Shown here piece after piece: positions 37,206 to 45,833 of a DNA stretch of 64,000 nucleotides. A program made the position numbers and the translations under genes. The notes beneath the pieces were generated by a model. That model made no database searches. It saw only the letters and a program-made list of their open reading frames with translations, and had not been told where the DNA came from. The DNA lies in assembly GCF_030490285.1 (NCBI RefSeq), contig NZ_CP129884.1:1984001-2048000 (forward strand), read 5' to 3'. Origin of the DNA: Methylomonas montana. GTDB taxonomy: Bacteria; Pseudomonadota; Gammaproteobacteria; Methylococcales; Methylomonadaceae. Positions within the stretch are counted from its first letter, which is position 1. Each line of letters opens with the position of its first letter.

Positions 37206-38258
37206 CTATTTCTGAGGAGCTTCGCTGGCGACTAAGCCAAAACCGCCGTTATTCTCGGTGCAAACCCGTTCGTACTGGTCCAGGATCGGTTCCTTTAGTG
37301 GCTCCTTGCCGACGTAATTAGCCGGTTCCACTTCGAAGTGCCAGCCGTTGGGCTGATCCTTCGCGGTCCATTTGCGGGCCGGTACCGTCACGGTAAACGG
37401 CCGGGTGTAGACGGTCGGATCGGTCAACACGGCCTCATAGGTATAACGGTCGCCATTGTTGCTGAATATGTAACGTTCCTGGATATGGCCGTTTTCGCTG
37501 ATGAACTCGCCGGAGCGGCCGAACAAGGCCTTACCGTTTTGGTTGGTGACATCCACCACCAGCGTGTTGCCTTCCCAGTGGCCGCGCGAATCGCCGTTCC
37601 AGAGTTTGATGTTCTCCGGCAAATGCGGTTTGCCGTCCAGATGGATGATGCGGGTGCCGGAGTTGAATTGAAACAGCACATAGCCCGGATATTGGCTGAT
37701 CTCGTAGCCGTGCCAAAACAGCGATTTCGGCACGCCGGCCGGTGCGCAGCGGGCCAATGGCTCGATGTATTCCGGTTTGGTTGGGTTGTGGAAACCGACT
37801 TGAAATGCCTTGACCTTTTCCAGCGCCCAGGGCTGAAACGGCACCTGGCCGTCTACGGGGTCGCTGACCCGGCTGGGCGCGCGTTCTTCGCGCGGACCTT
37901 TTGCCAAGCGGTTGGGATTGGGATCGTTGAGGATGCCACCTTGCGGGTCGGTAAAGTTATTGTGATTGGCGATGGTGTTCGACCAATGGCCTTGCACGTC
38001 CGGTTGGCCGTCGGCGGTTTTCGGGCCGGTCCATTTACCGGAAACGATCTTGGGGAAACTTCTTTCCTGTTCGATGCCGGGGCCGCCTAGCTTTAGCGGC
38101 TTGGTGGCTGGCTGAGCCGGTTTCGCGGCGGCCGGTTCCGGTTTGGTTTCCGGTTTTTTTGCCTCGTCGGCAGCATGTATGCTTGGAGCGGCAGTGAGCA
38201 TTACGCTGATTGCCAGCCCGGAAACTAGTGCCGAGCGACCTGAGTTAATTTGTGTCAT
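37206..38258 (-). CDS. Exported protein with GDSRGHWEGNTLVVDV motif (first paralogue)
   Basis: A 350-residue secreted protein. A signal peptide (cleavage near HAA-DE) is followed by a Pro/Lys/Ala-rich linker (35-55) and a globular domain with GQPDVQGHWSN, LFQFNSGTRIIHLDGKPH and LWNGDSRGHWEGNTLVVDV. The downstream part includes RYIFSNNGDRYTYEAVLTDP. This uncharacterised domain is shared with the next gene upstream (LGDSRAHWEGDTLVVDV). Only two Cys are in the mature part, and no catalytic motif is known. GAGGA precedes the ATG. The genomic link to cytochrome and membrane proteins suggests a periplasmic role. Confidence 0.78.
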   Translation of the reverse strand: MTQINSGRSALVSGLAISVMLTAAPSIHAADEAKKPETKPEPAAAKPAQPATKPLKLGGPGIEQERSFPKIVSGKWTGPKTADGQPDVQGHWSNTIANHNNFTDPQGGILNDPNPNRLAKGPREERAPSRVSDPVDGQVPFQPWALEKVKAFQVGFHNPTKPEYIEPLARCAPAGVPKSLFWHGYEISQYPGYVLFQFNSGTRIIHLDGKPHLPENIKLWNGDSRGHWEGNTLVVDVTNQNGKALFGRSGEFISENGHIQERYIFSNNGDRYTYEAVLTDPTVYTRPFTVTVPARKWTAKDQPNGWHFEVEPANYVGKEPLKEPILDQYERVCTENNGGFGLVASEAPQK

Positions 38259-38282
38259 AACGTCCTCGTCTGCTGTCCGGCG

Positions 38283-39080
38283 TTAGGGTTTATTCGGTTT
38301 AGGGGGATAAGCGTCGTCGTAGTCCAGCGTAAAGCGATAGTCTTCGATCAACTGAAAGTCTTTTTCCCGATGCCGATGCAAGATCACCGATAAGTTCCAG
38401 GGTTTGCTAAATACCTTGGGGTCTTCGATGGTGGCTTTGTATTCGACGGTGTTGGGGTCCAGAAAAGCCCATTTTTCGACGACATGTAGCGCGTCGCTAT
38501 GATAATTGCCGGCCCGGTCGAACCAGGTCTTGTCGTTGAAATGCTTGACGTCGACCACCAGCGTATCGCCCTCCCAATGCGCGCGGGAATCGCCCAACCA
38601 CCAGTCGTACGGGTCTTTCGGATGGTCGGTGGCGTCGGTGTGTATGGTTCTGACCGAATGGCCGAATTGATGCACCAGCGTCAAATCCTGTTTGCGTTGG
38701 AAGATCTGAAACGGTTCCGGGTAATAAATGCCGCGCGGTACGCCCAGCGTGTAGCCTTTCAAGGCGGGATCGTCGGTCGCGCGAGCCTCGAAGTTTTTCT
38801 TCTTTTGTTCCAGAGCCGCCGGCAGATAGGGCAGGTAATAGCCTTCGACCACACCGGCGCCGGGTGGGGCGTCTTTACGATTGGAATGCGGCTCCAGGTC
38901 GTAATCGGCGGGATTGGTGGTTTGCCAAATACCGGAAAAGTCGGGTTTGCCGTTGGCAAGTCTCGGGACTTTTAGGGTGGCCGCTGCCGCGTTGTGGACG
39001 GATAGCAAGCACAACAGCAAACCGGCCAGCAGCGCGTGGGCGGTCAGCCGGTTAAGGCATTGATAGCGTGCGGTATTCAA
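38283..39080 (-). CDS. Exported protein with GDSRAHWEGDTLVVDV motif (second paralogue)
   Basis: About 265 residues. I choose the TTG at 39080 because AGGAG lies eight bases upstream and the protein then starts just before a signal peptide (cleavage near AAA-TL). The globular part has GKPDFSGIWQTTNPADYD, RTIHTDATDHPKD and WWLGDSRAHWEGDTLVVDV, and ends in YPPKPNKP. It is homologous to the 350-residue protein downstream but shorter and without its linker. The pair probably have related but distinct roles. Function unknown. Confidence 0.76.
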   Translation of the reverse strand: MNTARYQCLNRLTAHALLAGLLLCLLSVHNAAAATLKVPRLANGKPDFSGIWQTTNPADYDLEPHSNRKDAPPGAGVVEGYYLPYLPAALEQKKKNFEARATDDPALKGYTLGVPRGIYYPEPFQIFQRKQDLTLVHQFGHSVRTIHTDATDHPKDPYDWWLGDSRAHWEGDTLVVDVKHFNDKTWFDRAGNYHSDALHVVEKWAFLDPNTVEYKATIEDPKVFSKPWNLSVILHRHREKDFQLIEDYRFTLDYDDAYPPKPNKP

Positions 39081-39192
39081 AAATATTCTCCTGGTCTTAA
39101 GCGTCGTCGCGCAACGTAGCCGGGTAGTTGGCAAGTGTCTTTACCCGCAATACGTCCGCGTATTGATCAATCGGTCGGCGGCAAAATTATTG

Positions 39193-39624
39193 TTACTGAG
39201 CGGCACCTTGTGTTTGGGCGTCGGGCGCGTCTTGAGCGCCGCCGGTTTTGACGCTACGGCCGTCGGACAGCACGGTGGTTACCGCGTAGCCGAAATCCTT
39301 GCCGTTTTTGGCCCGATAGCCTTGGATGGTCACTTCGCTGCCGACCGGCAGACTGGCCTTGGTGATGCCTTTTTGTTTCAGGCTGAACGGCGCGCCGAAT
39401 TCGAATCCCCAATTCTTGGCGCTGCCGTCGGTTTGCTTGACGTCCAGGTATAGCCAGCTATGCGGGTTGACCAATTCCAGTTTGGTAACCACACCTTTCA
39501 GTTCGATTGGTTTTTCGGCGTCGAACTCCGCTGAAAAGGCGTGATGGGCTTCGGCCGGCGGCGCCGTTAAGGCGAGTAGTCCGCTTACCAATATCCCGCT
39601 GAGCAGTTTGCCGTTTATGTTCAT
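39193..39624 (-). CDS. DUF6152-like periplasmic protein
   Basis: A 143-residue secreted protein, first gene of the operon. Its signal peptide ends near AEA-HH, so the mature protein starts HHAFSAEFDAEKPIELKG, the characteristic opening of this family. The domain continues with GVVTKLELVNPHSWLYLDV. The His-His at the new N-terminus could bind a metal such as copper; that is inference. AGGAAA lies ahead of the ATG. It precedes the two GDSR-type exported proteins and the DUF6644 pair. Confidence 0.8.
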   Translation of the reverse strand: MNINGKLLSGILVSGLLALTAPPAEAHHAFSAEFDAEKPIELKGVVTKLELVNPHSWLYLDVKQTDGSAKNWGFEFGAPFSLKQKGITKASLPVGSEVTIQGYRAKNGKDFGYAVTTVLSDGRSVKTGGAQDAPDAQTQGAAQ

Positions 39625-39959
39625 GCAATATTTCCTGTATGTATTCGATAAAAAAATCAGTCGCGAAAATGTATTGGTCTTGCTTTCCGTGTTGTCGCCC
39701 TAATCAGCAAAAATTAGGCCCAAAAATAAGAACGGCTTCGGATGGATGGGGGAGGAATCAGGTGCCGTTCGCCAATACTCTGTTTTGTAGGGGATTTTTC
39801 GAACGGTTTATGACCAAGCACGGCTTGGAAGCGGGGGAGGTAGCTCGGAAATAAGCTGGCTGGGGTTGCTGGTCACGCAACAGCGATGCAGCATCCGCTG
39901 TTGGCTAGCCAGCTTAATTTCGAATGCCAGCATTGCGAGGCCGGCTCGTTTGCTTAATC
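39625..39959. other. Intergenic region between the DUF6152 operon and the sulfatase-fold gene
   Basis: 335 bases. A large inverted repeat lies at 39852-39916. A 71-codon plus-strand frame at 39639-39854 has no support. The operon promoter is presumably here but I could not pick clear -35/-10 boxes. Confidence 0.5.
39852..39916. repeat. Inverted repeat downstream of the sulfatase-fold gene
   Basis: Perfect 10-base arms TAAGCTGGCT (39852-39861) and AGCCAGCTTA (39907-39916) enclose a loop that can itself pair through CTG/CAG-rich segments. It sits 44 bases past the sulfatase-fold stop and could terminate that gene. Confidence 0.65.
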
Positions 39960-41612
39960 TTATTTGGATAGATCGGCAGTTTGGGCGGAAAAGGCGGAAA
40001 TAAATCGATCCCGCAGTTTATCCATCCCCCAAGACGGCGCATCGCCGGCCGGCAGCATGCCTTCCGACCACTGCCAATCTTCCACGGCATCTATCACCTT
40101 GGCATCGCGGCTGATCAGATGTACCAACACATCGCGACTATCCGATTCGCCGGTCACGAACGGCGCGGGTTGGTGATCGCCCAGTACCAGGATCACCAGA
40201 TTGTCGTCGCCATAGGACTCCGCATAGGAGACGATATTGGCTAAGGCGTATTCGATGGATTTTCGATATTGCTCGCGAATCCGCTCGGTATTTTGCCAGA
40301 CCACTTCCGGGGTGTCGCCGGCTCGCGCTTGATTGAATATGCTGCCATCGCCGACCTGATGCCAATCTACGAGTTGGGGCAGCGGCGTCCAGGGTGCGTG
40401 CGAAGAGATCAAGGCCAGTTCGGCCATCAGCGGTTGGCGCGAGCCGGGTTGGCGCTCCAAAACTTGCAGGGCCGATAGCGTGTATTGATCCGGCATGGTG
40501 ATCCAGTTGAAAGGCTGGCCTTTGTAGCCCAGGTCCTGCGCGGCGTAGATGCGGTCGTAGCCAAAATATTCGCCTTGCGGCCATGCCATGGTATGAGCGG
40601 GCTGTACGGCCACGGTTCGCCAGCCGGCTCGCCGAAACAGGCGATTCAGCGATGGGCGTTGGCTCATCACCAAACGGTCGTAGCGGGTCTGGCTATTGAT
40701 CCATAAGCCGGACATTAGGGTGCCATGCGCCAGCCAGCTGATGCCACCGTAAGTCGGCGAGGCTAGGTAAGCACTGCGCGCCGACAGGCCGTTCGCGGCC
40801 AACTTAGCGCTACTTTGTTGCAGTAGCGGGCGGATATGCTCAGCGTAATCGGCTTTATCAAGCACGGTCCGGCCGTACGATTCGATGAACACCACTAGCA
40901 GGTCCTTGCCTTTCAATTTCTCGAATAATGCGCTGTCCGGCACCGCTGCATAAGGGTCGTTATCGACGATGTTGTTAAAGCTTTCCAGGTCGGCCATGCC
41001 GCTACGGATGCTGGAAACATGCGTCGCCATCAGGTCGTAAAACGGTTTGCCGGCGTATGGCCGGCCGGCGAAGGCACAGATTATCCAAACCAAAAGGCCG
41101 GCGAGTAAACCCACGCCACTGGTTTTTGTCGAGCTTTGCAACAGCACTTGCACTTGGCGCAGCATAGCATTGGTCAGCAGGAAAATACCGGTCAATAGCG
41201 CGACTATCAAGCCTGCGACCACCATGGCGCCAATCCGGCCGATGGCGCCTTTCAGCAGATTCATGCCGTCGGCCGGAAACCGGGAATCGAGTATCGGGTT
41301 GAATGGCCGGTCGAAAACCTGGTATGCCGCGATGTCGGCCATTTTAAAGATAATGCCCGTCGCCAGCAGGCCGGCGGCGAGTAGGCGAAACAGCGTGCCT
41401 GTTCGGCCCGGCACCAGCAAAACCAGACCGAGTAATAATGCTTCCAGCGGTAAATAGGCAAAGGCCGCCGGGGTGATCGAACTGAGGCGGTTGGGGATCA
41501 GCAAGGCCGCCCATACATACATCAAGGCGAACATATTCAAGCCTGTCGTTAGCTGGCTGGTCCTGTGACGATTGAAAAGTCTGTGATTGCCTAGCATGTC
41601 TGTGCTTGCCAT
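39960..41612 (-). CDS. Membrane sulfatase/phosphoglycerol-transferase-fold protein (LtaS-like)
   Basis: About 550 residues: five transmembrane helices (to about residue 190) then a large periplasmic alkaline-phosphatase-superfamily domain. The domain has VVFIESYGRTVLDK (metal-binding Glu), the likely nucleophile region YGGISWLAHGTLMSG, and LGDHQPAPFV near the end (metal Asp/His). Such enzymes transfer or remove phospho-alcohol or sulfate groups on lipids and glycans. The ATG at 41612 is favoured over a TTG nine codons earlier; it remains uncertain. It is divergent from a CDP-alcohol phosphatidyltransferase, so both may act on the same phospholipid-type product. Confidence 0.83.
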   Translation of the reverse strand: MASTDMLGNHRLFNRHRTSQLTTGLNMFALMYVWAALLIPNRLSSITPAAFAYLPLEALLLGLVLLVPGRTGTLFRLLAAGLLATGIIFKMADIAAYQVFDRPFNPILDSRFPADGMNLLKGAIGRIGAMVVAGLIVALLTGIFLLTNAMLRQVQVLLQSSTKTSGVGLLAGLLVWIICAFAGRPYAGKPFYDLMATHVSSIRSGMADLESFNNIVDNDPYAAVPDSALFEKLKGKDLLVVFIESYGRTVLDKADYAEHIRPLLQQSSAKLAANGLSARSAYLASPTYGGISWLAHGTLMSGLWINSQTRYDRLVMSQRPSLNRLFRRAGWRTVAVQPAHTMAWPQGEYFGYDRIYAAQDLGYKGQPFNWITMPDQYTLSALQVLERQPGSRQPLMAELALISSHAPWTPLPQLVDWHQVGDGSIFNQARAGDTPEVVWQNTERIREQYRKSIEYALANIVSYAESYGDDNLVILVLGDHQPAPFVTGESDSRDVLVHLISRDAKVIDAVEDWQWSEGMLPAGDAPSWGMDKLRDRFISAFSAQTADLSK

Positions 41613-41812
41613 GCGGAGTCGGTTAAATCGAAGCGGCAAACGTGTTGCCGATGACGAGGACTTAAGTTTGATGGGGCGAGCATGTTGGATGATAAGCGTT
41701 GATTATTCAGTGAAGGCAGATCGTGTTGGCAGCCGTGTAAGCAAAAACAACGCCAATTTGGCATATCTCATGCTTAAGTGTATCGATTAATCTGACTCAG
41801 CGATATAAGGAC

Positions 41813-42931
41813 ATGCAACCAAACCCGGATGCCGGCTTAAATTTTTTAAAACGCGAACTGCGAGAGATAACCTGGCTAGGATGCGGGGTGCTACTGGCCG
41901 GTTTCTGTTTATTAGGTCTTGTGGAGGATTGGCGATTAGCCGACCAATGGCTAGGGCAGGCAGGTCTGCTCTGGGCATATGTCTGCCTGTGTATCGGGCG
42001 GCGGTTGGCACTGAATCGCGCCAGTGCGGAATCGGCTCTCTACGGCAGCCTGGGTTGGGGTAACCGTTTGACTATCCTGCGCGGCGGTTTGATTGCTTTG
42101 ACCGGCGGTTTTCTGTTCATGGATCAAGCGGCTGCCGACCTCGTTTGGCTGCCGGCGTTGCTGTACACCTTGGCCGCGATCCTCGACCGGCTGGATGGCT
42201 TTGCTGCCCGCCGTAGTGGGCAGGTCAGTCTGTTGGGTAACGAACTGGATATTAGTTTCGATGCGCTGGGGCTGGTGATTGCGCCGCTATTGGCAATCGG
42301 TCTGGGAAAACTGCATGGCTCTTATCTGCTATTAAGCGTTGCATTTTACGTTTATCGATGGGGCTTGCAGCGCCGCAGTTTACTGGGGTTGCCGTTACAC
42401 GCCTTGCCGGCAAATCCGCTACGTCGCACCCTGGCCGGCTTTCAAATGGCTTTCGTCGCCGTGGCGCTATGGCCGCTGCTCGATCCGGAACTGACCACTA
42501 TCGCGGGCTTTGCGTTCATGCTGCCGGTATTGTTCGGTTTTGCCGCGGACTGGTGGGTGGTTTGTGGACTGATACAGCCGCAGGCCTATCACTATTTAGC
42601 GGAATGGAGCGAGCGTTTTTTCCAGCCGGGCTTGCGGATATTACTGGCGCTGCTGGTGTTTTTACTGATGCCAGGCTCAATCGATACGGCCGACAAGTTG
42701 TTGGTTATTGGCTTGCCCCTCGGAGCTAGCCTGATCCTGTTTGGCCTTGCGGGACGCTTGGGGACGCTGATTTTGATTACGCTGTTGGGTTGGCATGATC
42801 CGGGCGATGCCAGTCCTGTTGCGAGTTATTTAGTGATCTTTTCCGCCAGTTGGATTTTGCTGCTAGGCACCGGCCGCTGTAGCCTTTGGCGATGGGGCGA
42901 CGACTGGATACAACGCTATGACGGTGCCTGA
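41813..42931 (+). CDS. CDP-alcohol phosphatidyltransferase family protein
   Basis: A 372-residue polytopic membrane protein with the complete family signature, DRLDGFAARRSGQVSLLGNE then LDISFD (D-x2-D-G-x2-A-R-x8-G-x3-D-x3-D). It transfers a phosphatidyl or similar group from a CDP-linked donor to an alcohol. It is about twice the size of PgsA-type enzymes: the extra C-terminal half (from about residue 210) is five or more further helices of unknown role. AAGGA precedes the ATG. It overlaps the next gene by one base (TGATG). The acceptor alcohol cannot be told from sequence. Confidence 0.85.
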   Translation: MQPNPDAGLNFLKRELREITWLGCGVLLAGFCLLGLVEDWRLADQWLGQAGLLWAYVCLCIGRRLALNRASAESALYGSLGWGNRLTILRGGLIALTGGFLFMDQAAADLVWLPALLYTLAAILDRLDGFAARRSGQVSLLGNELDISFDALGLVIAPLLAIGLGKLHGSYLLLSVAFYVYRWGLQRRSLLGLPLHALPANPLRRTLAGFQMAFVAVALWPLLDPELTTIAGFAFMLPVLFGFAADWWVVCGLIQPQAYHYLAEWSERFFQPGLRILLALLVFLLMPGSIDTADKLLVIGLPLGASLILFGLAGRLGTLILITLLGWHDPGDASPVASYLVIFSASWILLLGTGRCSLWRWGDDWIQRYDGA

Positions 42932-43905
42932 TGTCCTGGTTGAAAGCGTTTCCTGTCTTGTTGTGGTTGCTGGCGTTGATCCTGGTAGGATCGGTGCTAA
43001 GCCAATTGCCGCTTGCCGCTATTACACGGGCTCTCGGCACGCTATCCTTCGGACAATGGTCGGCCTGGATAGCGTTGAACCTGGTCATTGTTTTACTGGC
43101 GACGCAACGCTGGCAGGTGCTTAGCGACCTGCTGAAATTGCCGGCGGGATTCGTCGAGCTGTTGATGATCCGCCAAGCCGGTCAAGCCGTCAGTTTCATC
43201 ACGCCAGGTCCGCAGTTTGGCGGCGAGCCATTACAGATTTTCTGGTTGTACAAGCGCTGCCGCGTGCCGCTGCACGGTGCTTTGCTAGCACTGGGCCTGG
43301 ATAGGTTTTACGAACTGTGGATCAACTTCAGCATTCTGGTCCTGGCAGTGCTATTGCTGTTGGCTTCACCGATAGGTGATGTCGCCAACTGGCAGGAAAT
43401 TCTGCTGATTCTGACCGGTATGTTGCTAACGTTATCTTCGCTGGGCTGGCTGCTTCTAAAGCAGCCTGAACGGGTATTTTCTTGGCTAAAACGCTTGGTC
43501 CGGCGCTGGCAACATCACCCACGACTACAACATATAGAAACGCACTGGCAGCGTCTGGGCGGCGATCTAAAGCGTGCCGTAAAGGAGCGGAAGCCGGCGT
43601 TGTTGAACGCCTTTATTCTCTCCGTCTTTGGCTGGGCCGGACTGCTAGCAGAGTTGTGGCTGTTGCTGAGCGTGTTCGATCTTGCCTTGGGTTTTTCCGC
43701 GTTCCTGGTCATTCTGGTCGCCATGCGTCTATCTTTCATGCTGCCGCTACCCGGCGGGGTCGGCTCGCTGGAAGCGGCGCTGTTTTGGGCTTTTCAATAC
43801 CTGAGTTTGCCCGCGGAGGCAGCCATCGGCCTGATGGCGCTAATGCGGTTACGAGATGGCGTGATGCTGATGGGGGGCTTGGGCTGTCTACGCGCCTTGA
43901 AATAA
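42931..43905 (+). CDS. UPF0104 / lysylphosphatidylglycerol-synthase-type transmembrane protein
   Basis: A 324-residue protein with about eight transmembrane helices and the family motifs ITPGPQFGGEPLQIFWLYKR and LPLPGGVGSLEAALFWAF. Only the membrane (flippase-like) domain of MprF is present; there is no aminoacyl-transferase domain. Homologues are found with glycosyltransferases and lipid enzymes and may move a lipid-linked product across the inner membrane. The start codon overlaps the stop of the CDP-alcohol transferase, so the two are coupled. Confidence 0.83.
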   Translation: MSWLKAFPVLLWLLALILVGSVLSQLPLAAITRALGTLSFGQWSAWIALNLVIVLLATQRWQVLSDLLKLPAGFVELLMIRQAGQAVSFITPGPQFGGEPLQIFWLYKRCRVPLHGALLALGLDRFYELWINFSILVLAVLLLLASPIGDVANWQEILLILTGMLLTLSSLGWLLLKQPERVFSWLKRLVRRWQHHPRLQHIETHWQRLGGDLKRAVKERKPALLNAFILSVFGWAGLLAELWLLLSVFDLALGFSAFLVILVAMRLSFMLPLPGGVGSLEAALFWAFQYLSLPAEAAIGLMALMRLRDGVMLMGGLGCLRALK

Positions 43906-44090
43906 GGAATCTGTTTCCATGAGAACAGGTGGTCAGCAAATCCTGTTTGTAGATCAACAACTATCGATCTGCAATGCTCTTCGACATCGCAATTCCCTTG
44001 GCTTTTAACGCGGCATGATAAATGCTCTTTATCGGAACTGTACCCTTACTCAAGGAATCCGTTTTGTTAACCCAAAAAGAGAGAAGATGA

Positions 44091-44780
44091 ATGAAAAAAA
44101 CTAGCTTTGTTGCCGGCCTGCTGGTTCTGAGTGCCAATACCGCTTTCGCGCAACAGCCGCCAGCCGAAGCCCCCAAACCCCCTTTGGGTTTTTTCGTGAC
44201 CAGCGCCGGTCCCGGTAAAGGGGCCGATTTGGGTGGGCTGGCAGGCGCCGACGCCCATTGCCAGAAACTGGCGAGTGAAGTGGGCGCGGGCAACCGGAAC
44301 TGGCGCGCCTATCTGAGTACCCAGGCTAGCGGCGATCAACCCGTCGTCAATGCTCGCGACCGCATCGGCAAGGGGCCGTGGGCCAATGCCAACGGTGCCA
44401 TCGTGGCTAACGATGTGGCGCATCTGCATGGCGACACCGTGGAGTTGGGCCAGCAAGGCAACAACCTGCATCGGCTGACCGCGCTGACTGAAAAGGGCGC
44501 GCCGATCAAGAGTTCCGGAGAAACTCCCAACCAGCATGACATCATCACCGGCACTAAGCCTGACGGCAGAGCCTACGCCGATGCCGCCGATCATACCTGT
44601 AAGAACTATACCAGCGGCGGCGAGGGCAGTGTTCGGGTCGGCCATTCCGACCGTACCAATGGCGGCAGAACCGGCGGCAACGTCTCCTGGAACTCCACCC
44701 ACGACAGCAAAGGTTGCAGCCAGGAAAACCTGGTCAGCACCGGTGGGGCGGGTTACTTCTATTGCTTCGCGGCAGATTAA
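44091..44780 (+). CDS. Exported lectin-like protein
   Basis: A 229-residue secreted protein with a signal peptide (cleavage near AFA-QQ) and a C-type-lectin-like or DUF1554-like fold. It has FFVTSAGPGKGADLGGLAGADAHCQ, WRAYLSTQ and a Cys-rich end (THDSKGCSQENLV, GYFYCFAAD). Four Cys of the mature part probably form two disulfides. It may bind sugars on the cell surface. The gene stands alone, with 185 bases before it in which no promoter was recognised. It lies between the two halves of the pterin/lipid gene set but is not obviously part of it. Confidence 0.75.
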   Translation: MKKTSFVAGLLVLSANTAFAQQPPAEAPKPPLGFFVTSAGPGKGADLGGLAGADAHCQKLASEVGAGNRNWRAYLSTQASGDQPVVNARDRIGKGPWANANGAIVANDVAHLHGDTVELGQQGNNLHRLTALTEKGAPIKSSGETPNQHDIITGTKPDGRAYADAADHTCKNYTSGGEGSVRVGHSDRTNGGRTGGNVSWNSTHDSKGCSQENLVSTGGAGYFYCFAAD

Positions 44781-44803
44781 GGCTGCATGGGCTTAAGAAA
44801 ATT

Positions 44804-44874
44804 GTAGGATGTGCCGACGTTAGGAGGCGCATCGCTCGCGATTGATGCGCTTCACTCTGTTCAGCACATCCTAC
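44804..44874. repeat. GTAGGATG palindromic repeat
   Basis: Outer arms GTAGGATGTGC (44804-44814) / GCACATCCTAC (44864-44874) and inner arms GCGCATC / GATGCGC. This is the REP-like element widespread in gammaproteobacterial intergenic DNA. A 31-base half of it recurs at 45381-45411. Confidence 0.85.
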
Positions 44875-44896
44875 ATCTAAACCTTCAGGAATCGAC

Positions 44897-45322
44897 ATGA
44901 TCAAACAGCATTTTGATTTGATTATTGTTGCGCTAGTGGCGTTGTCCCTTGTCATGTATGACTGGGTGATCGATCTGATCCTCAACCTACTGCATTTTAT
45001 TTTTGAAATCATTCATATAGCGTACGAATGGTTTGAGTTGGGCATTGAACATACGGTGGAGCATCTGTTCCATACGTCCCGGCACGGCAGCCAGATCGTC
45101 ACATTCTATATTCTGCTGCTGATTGCCGGTTTATTGATGCGTTGGCTGTGGCGGATGTTGCCAAGTCTTTATCAACGCTTTAAACGATATACGCGACTGG
45201 CTTGGGCGTGCAGAAAAACGGAATTCAAAGCCTATTGGCTTTCGCTGACTCTATTCAACAAAGTGAAATTGCTGTCCACGGTGACGGGGATTGTTTTCCT
45301 GAGTTCTTTGTTTGTGATGTGA
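44897..45322 (+). CDS. Hypothetical membrane protein
   Basis: A 141-residue protein with three hydrophobic stretches (about 5-40, 68-88, 120-140) and a His-rich middle (EHTVEHLFHTSRHGSQ). No family is recognised. It begins MIKQHFDLIIVALVAL, with AGGAATCG just before the ATG. It sits alone between two copies of a palindromic repeat. Confidence 0.65.
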   Translation: MIKQHFDLIIVALVALSLVMYDWVIDLILNLLHFIFEIIHIAYEWFELGIEHTVEHLFHTSRHGSQIVTFYILLLIAGLLMRWLWRMLPSLYQRFKRYTRLAWACRKTEFKAYWLSLTLFNKVKLLSTVTGIVFLSSLFVM

Positions 45323-45380
45323 GTTTTGATTTATTGCTATTTCTAACCAGAGTTGGAAGCGTCGACTATCAATCGCGACC

Positions 45381-45411
45381 GATGCGCTTCACGATGTTCA
45401 GCGCATCCTAC
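45381..45411. repeat. Half copy of the GTAGGATG repeat
   Basis: 31 bases matching 28 of 31 with 44844-44874. Only the right arm is present. The rest of 45323-45602 shows no gene. Confidence 0.75.
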
Positions 45412-45602
45412 GGTCCTGATCGAGCCAATTCAATTTGAACTCGTGTTTTAGGAACAGCCAGCCAACAGAGTCTGCGTATCTATCAACAGTTTTTGCCTGG
45501 TCATTTGCAATAAATCCAGATTTATCAACATCTTAAAATCTGGCATGGATAATGACTGTACTTGGCTTATTTAGGGGGATTTTAAACCAAGGATGCGTGG
45601 CT

Positions 45603-45800
45603 ATGTTTAGAACTGAACGATTTCTTTCCGTCGTAAATCCGAATACCGGTTTAAGGGTATGGTACTTTTTAACCAGGGAAGGCCGGCAAGGCCCTTTTAC
45701 CTCAAAAACGAACGCCCAAATAGCGCTTCATGATTTCATCGTTAGCAGGACTAAACAAGGCAGCTCAAGCCGGCGGACCCGCTTATTAGCAAGCGGCTGA
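45603..45800 (+). CDS. Small conserved-type protein (DUF6316-like)
   Basis: A 65-residue cytoplasmic protein. The central part, GLRVWYFLTREGRQGPFTSK then NAQIALHDFI, matches my memory of the DUF6316 pattern (aromatic-FLTREG-GPF-SK). No function is known. The ATG at 45603 is taken because the family-like sequence begins there; an ATG at 45552 is also in frame. It is convergent with the glycosyltransferase gene. Confidence 0.6.
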   Translation: MFRTERFLSVVNPNTGLRVWYFLTREGRQGPFTSKTNAQIALHDFIVSRTKQGSSSRRTRLLASG

Positions 45801-45833
45801 TTGGCCTCGACTCTTCGGCGACAACATATTGCG

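Noticed and set aside
39639-39854. 71-codon plus-strand frame upstream of the DUF6152 gene
   Set aside because: No ribosome-binding site and no recognisable protein pattern; overlaps the likely promoter region.
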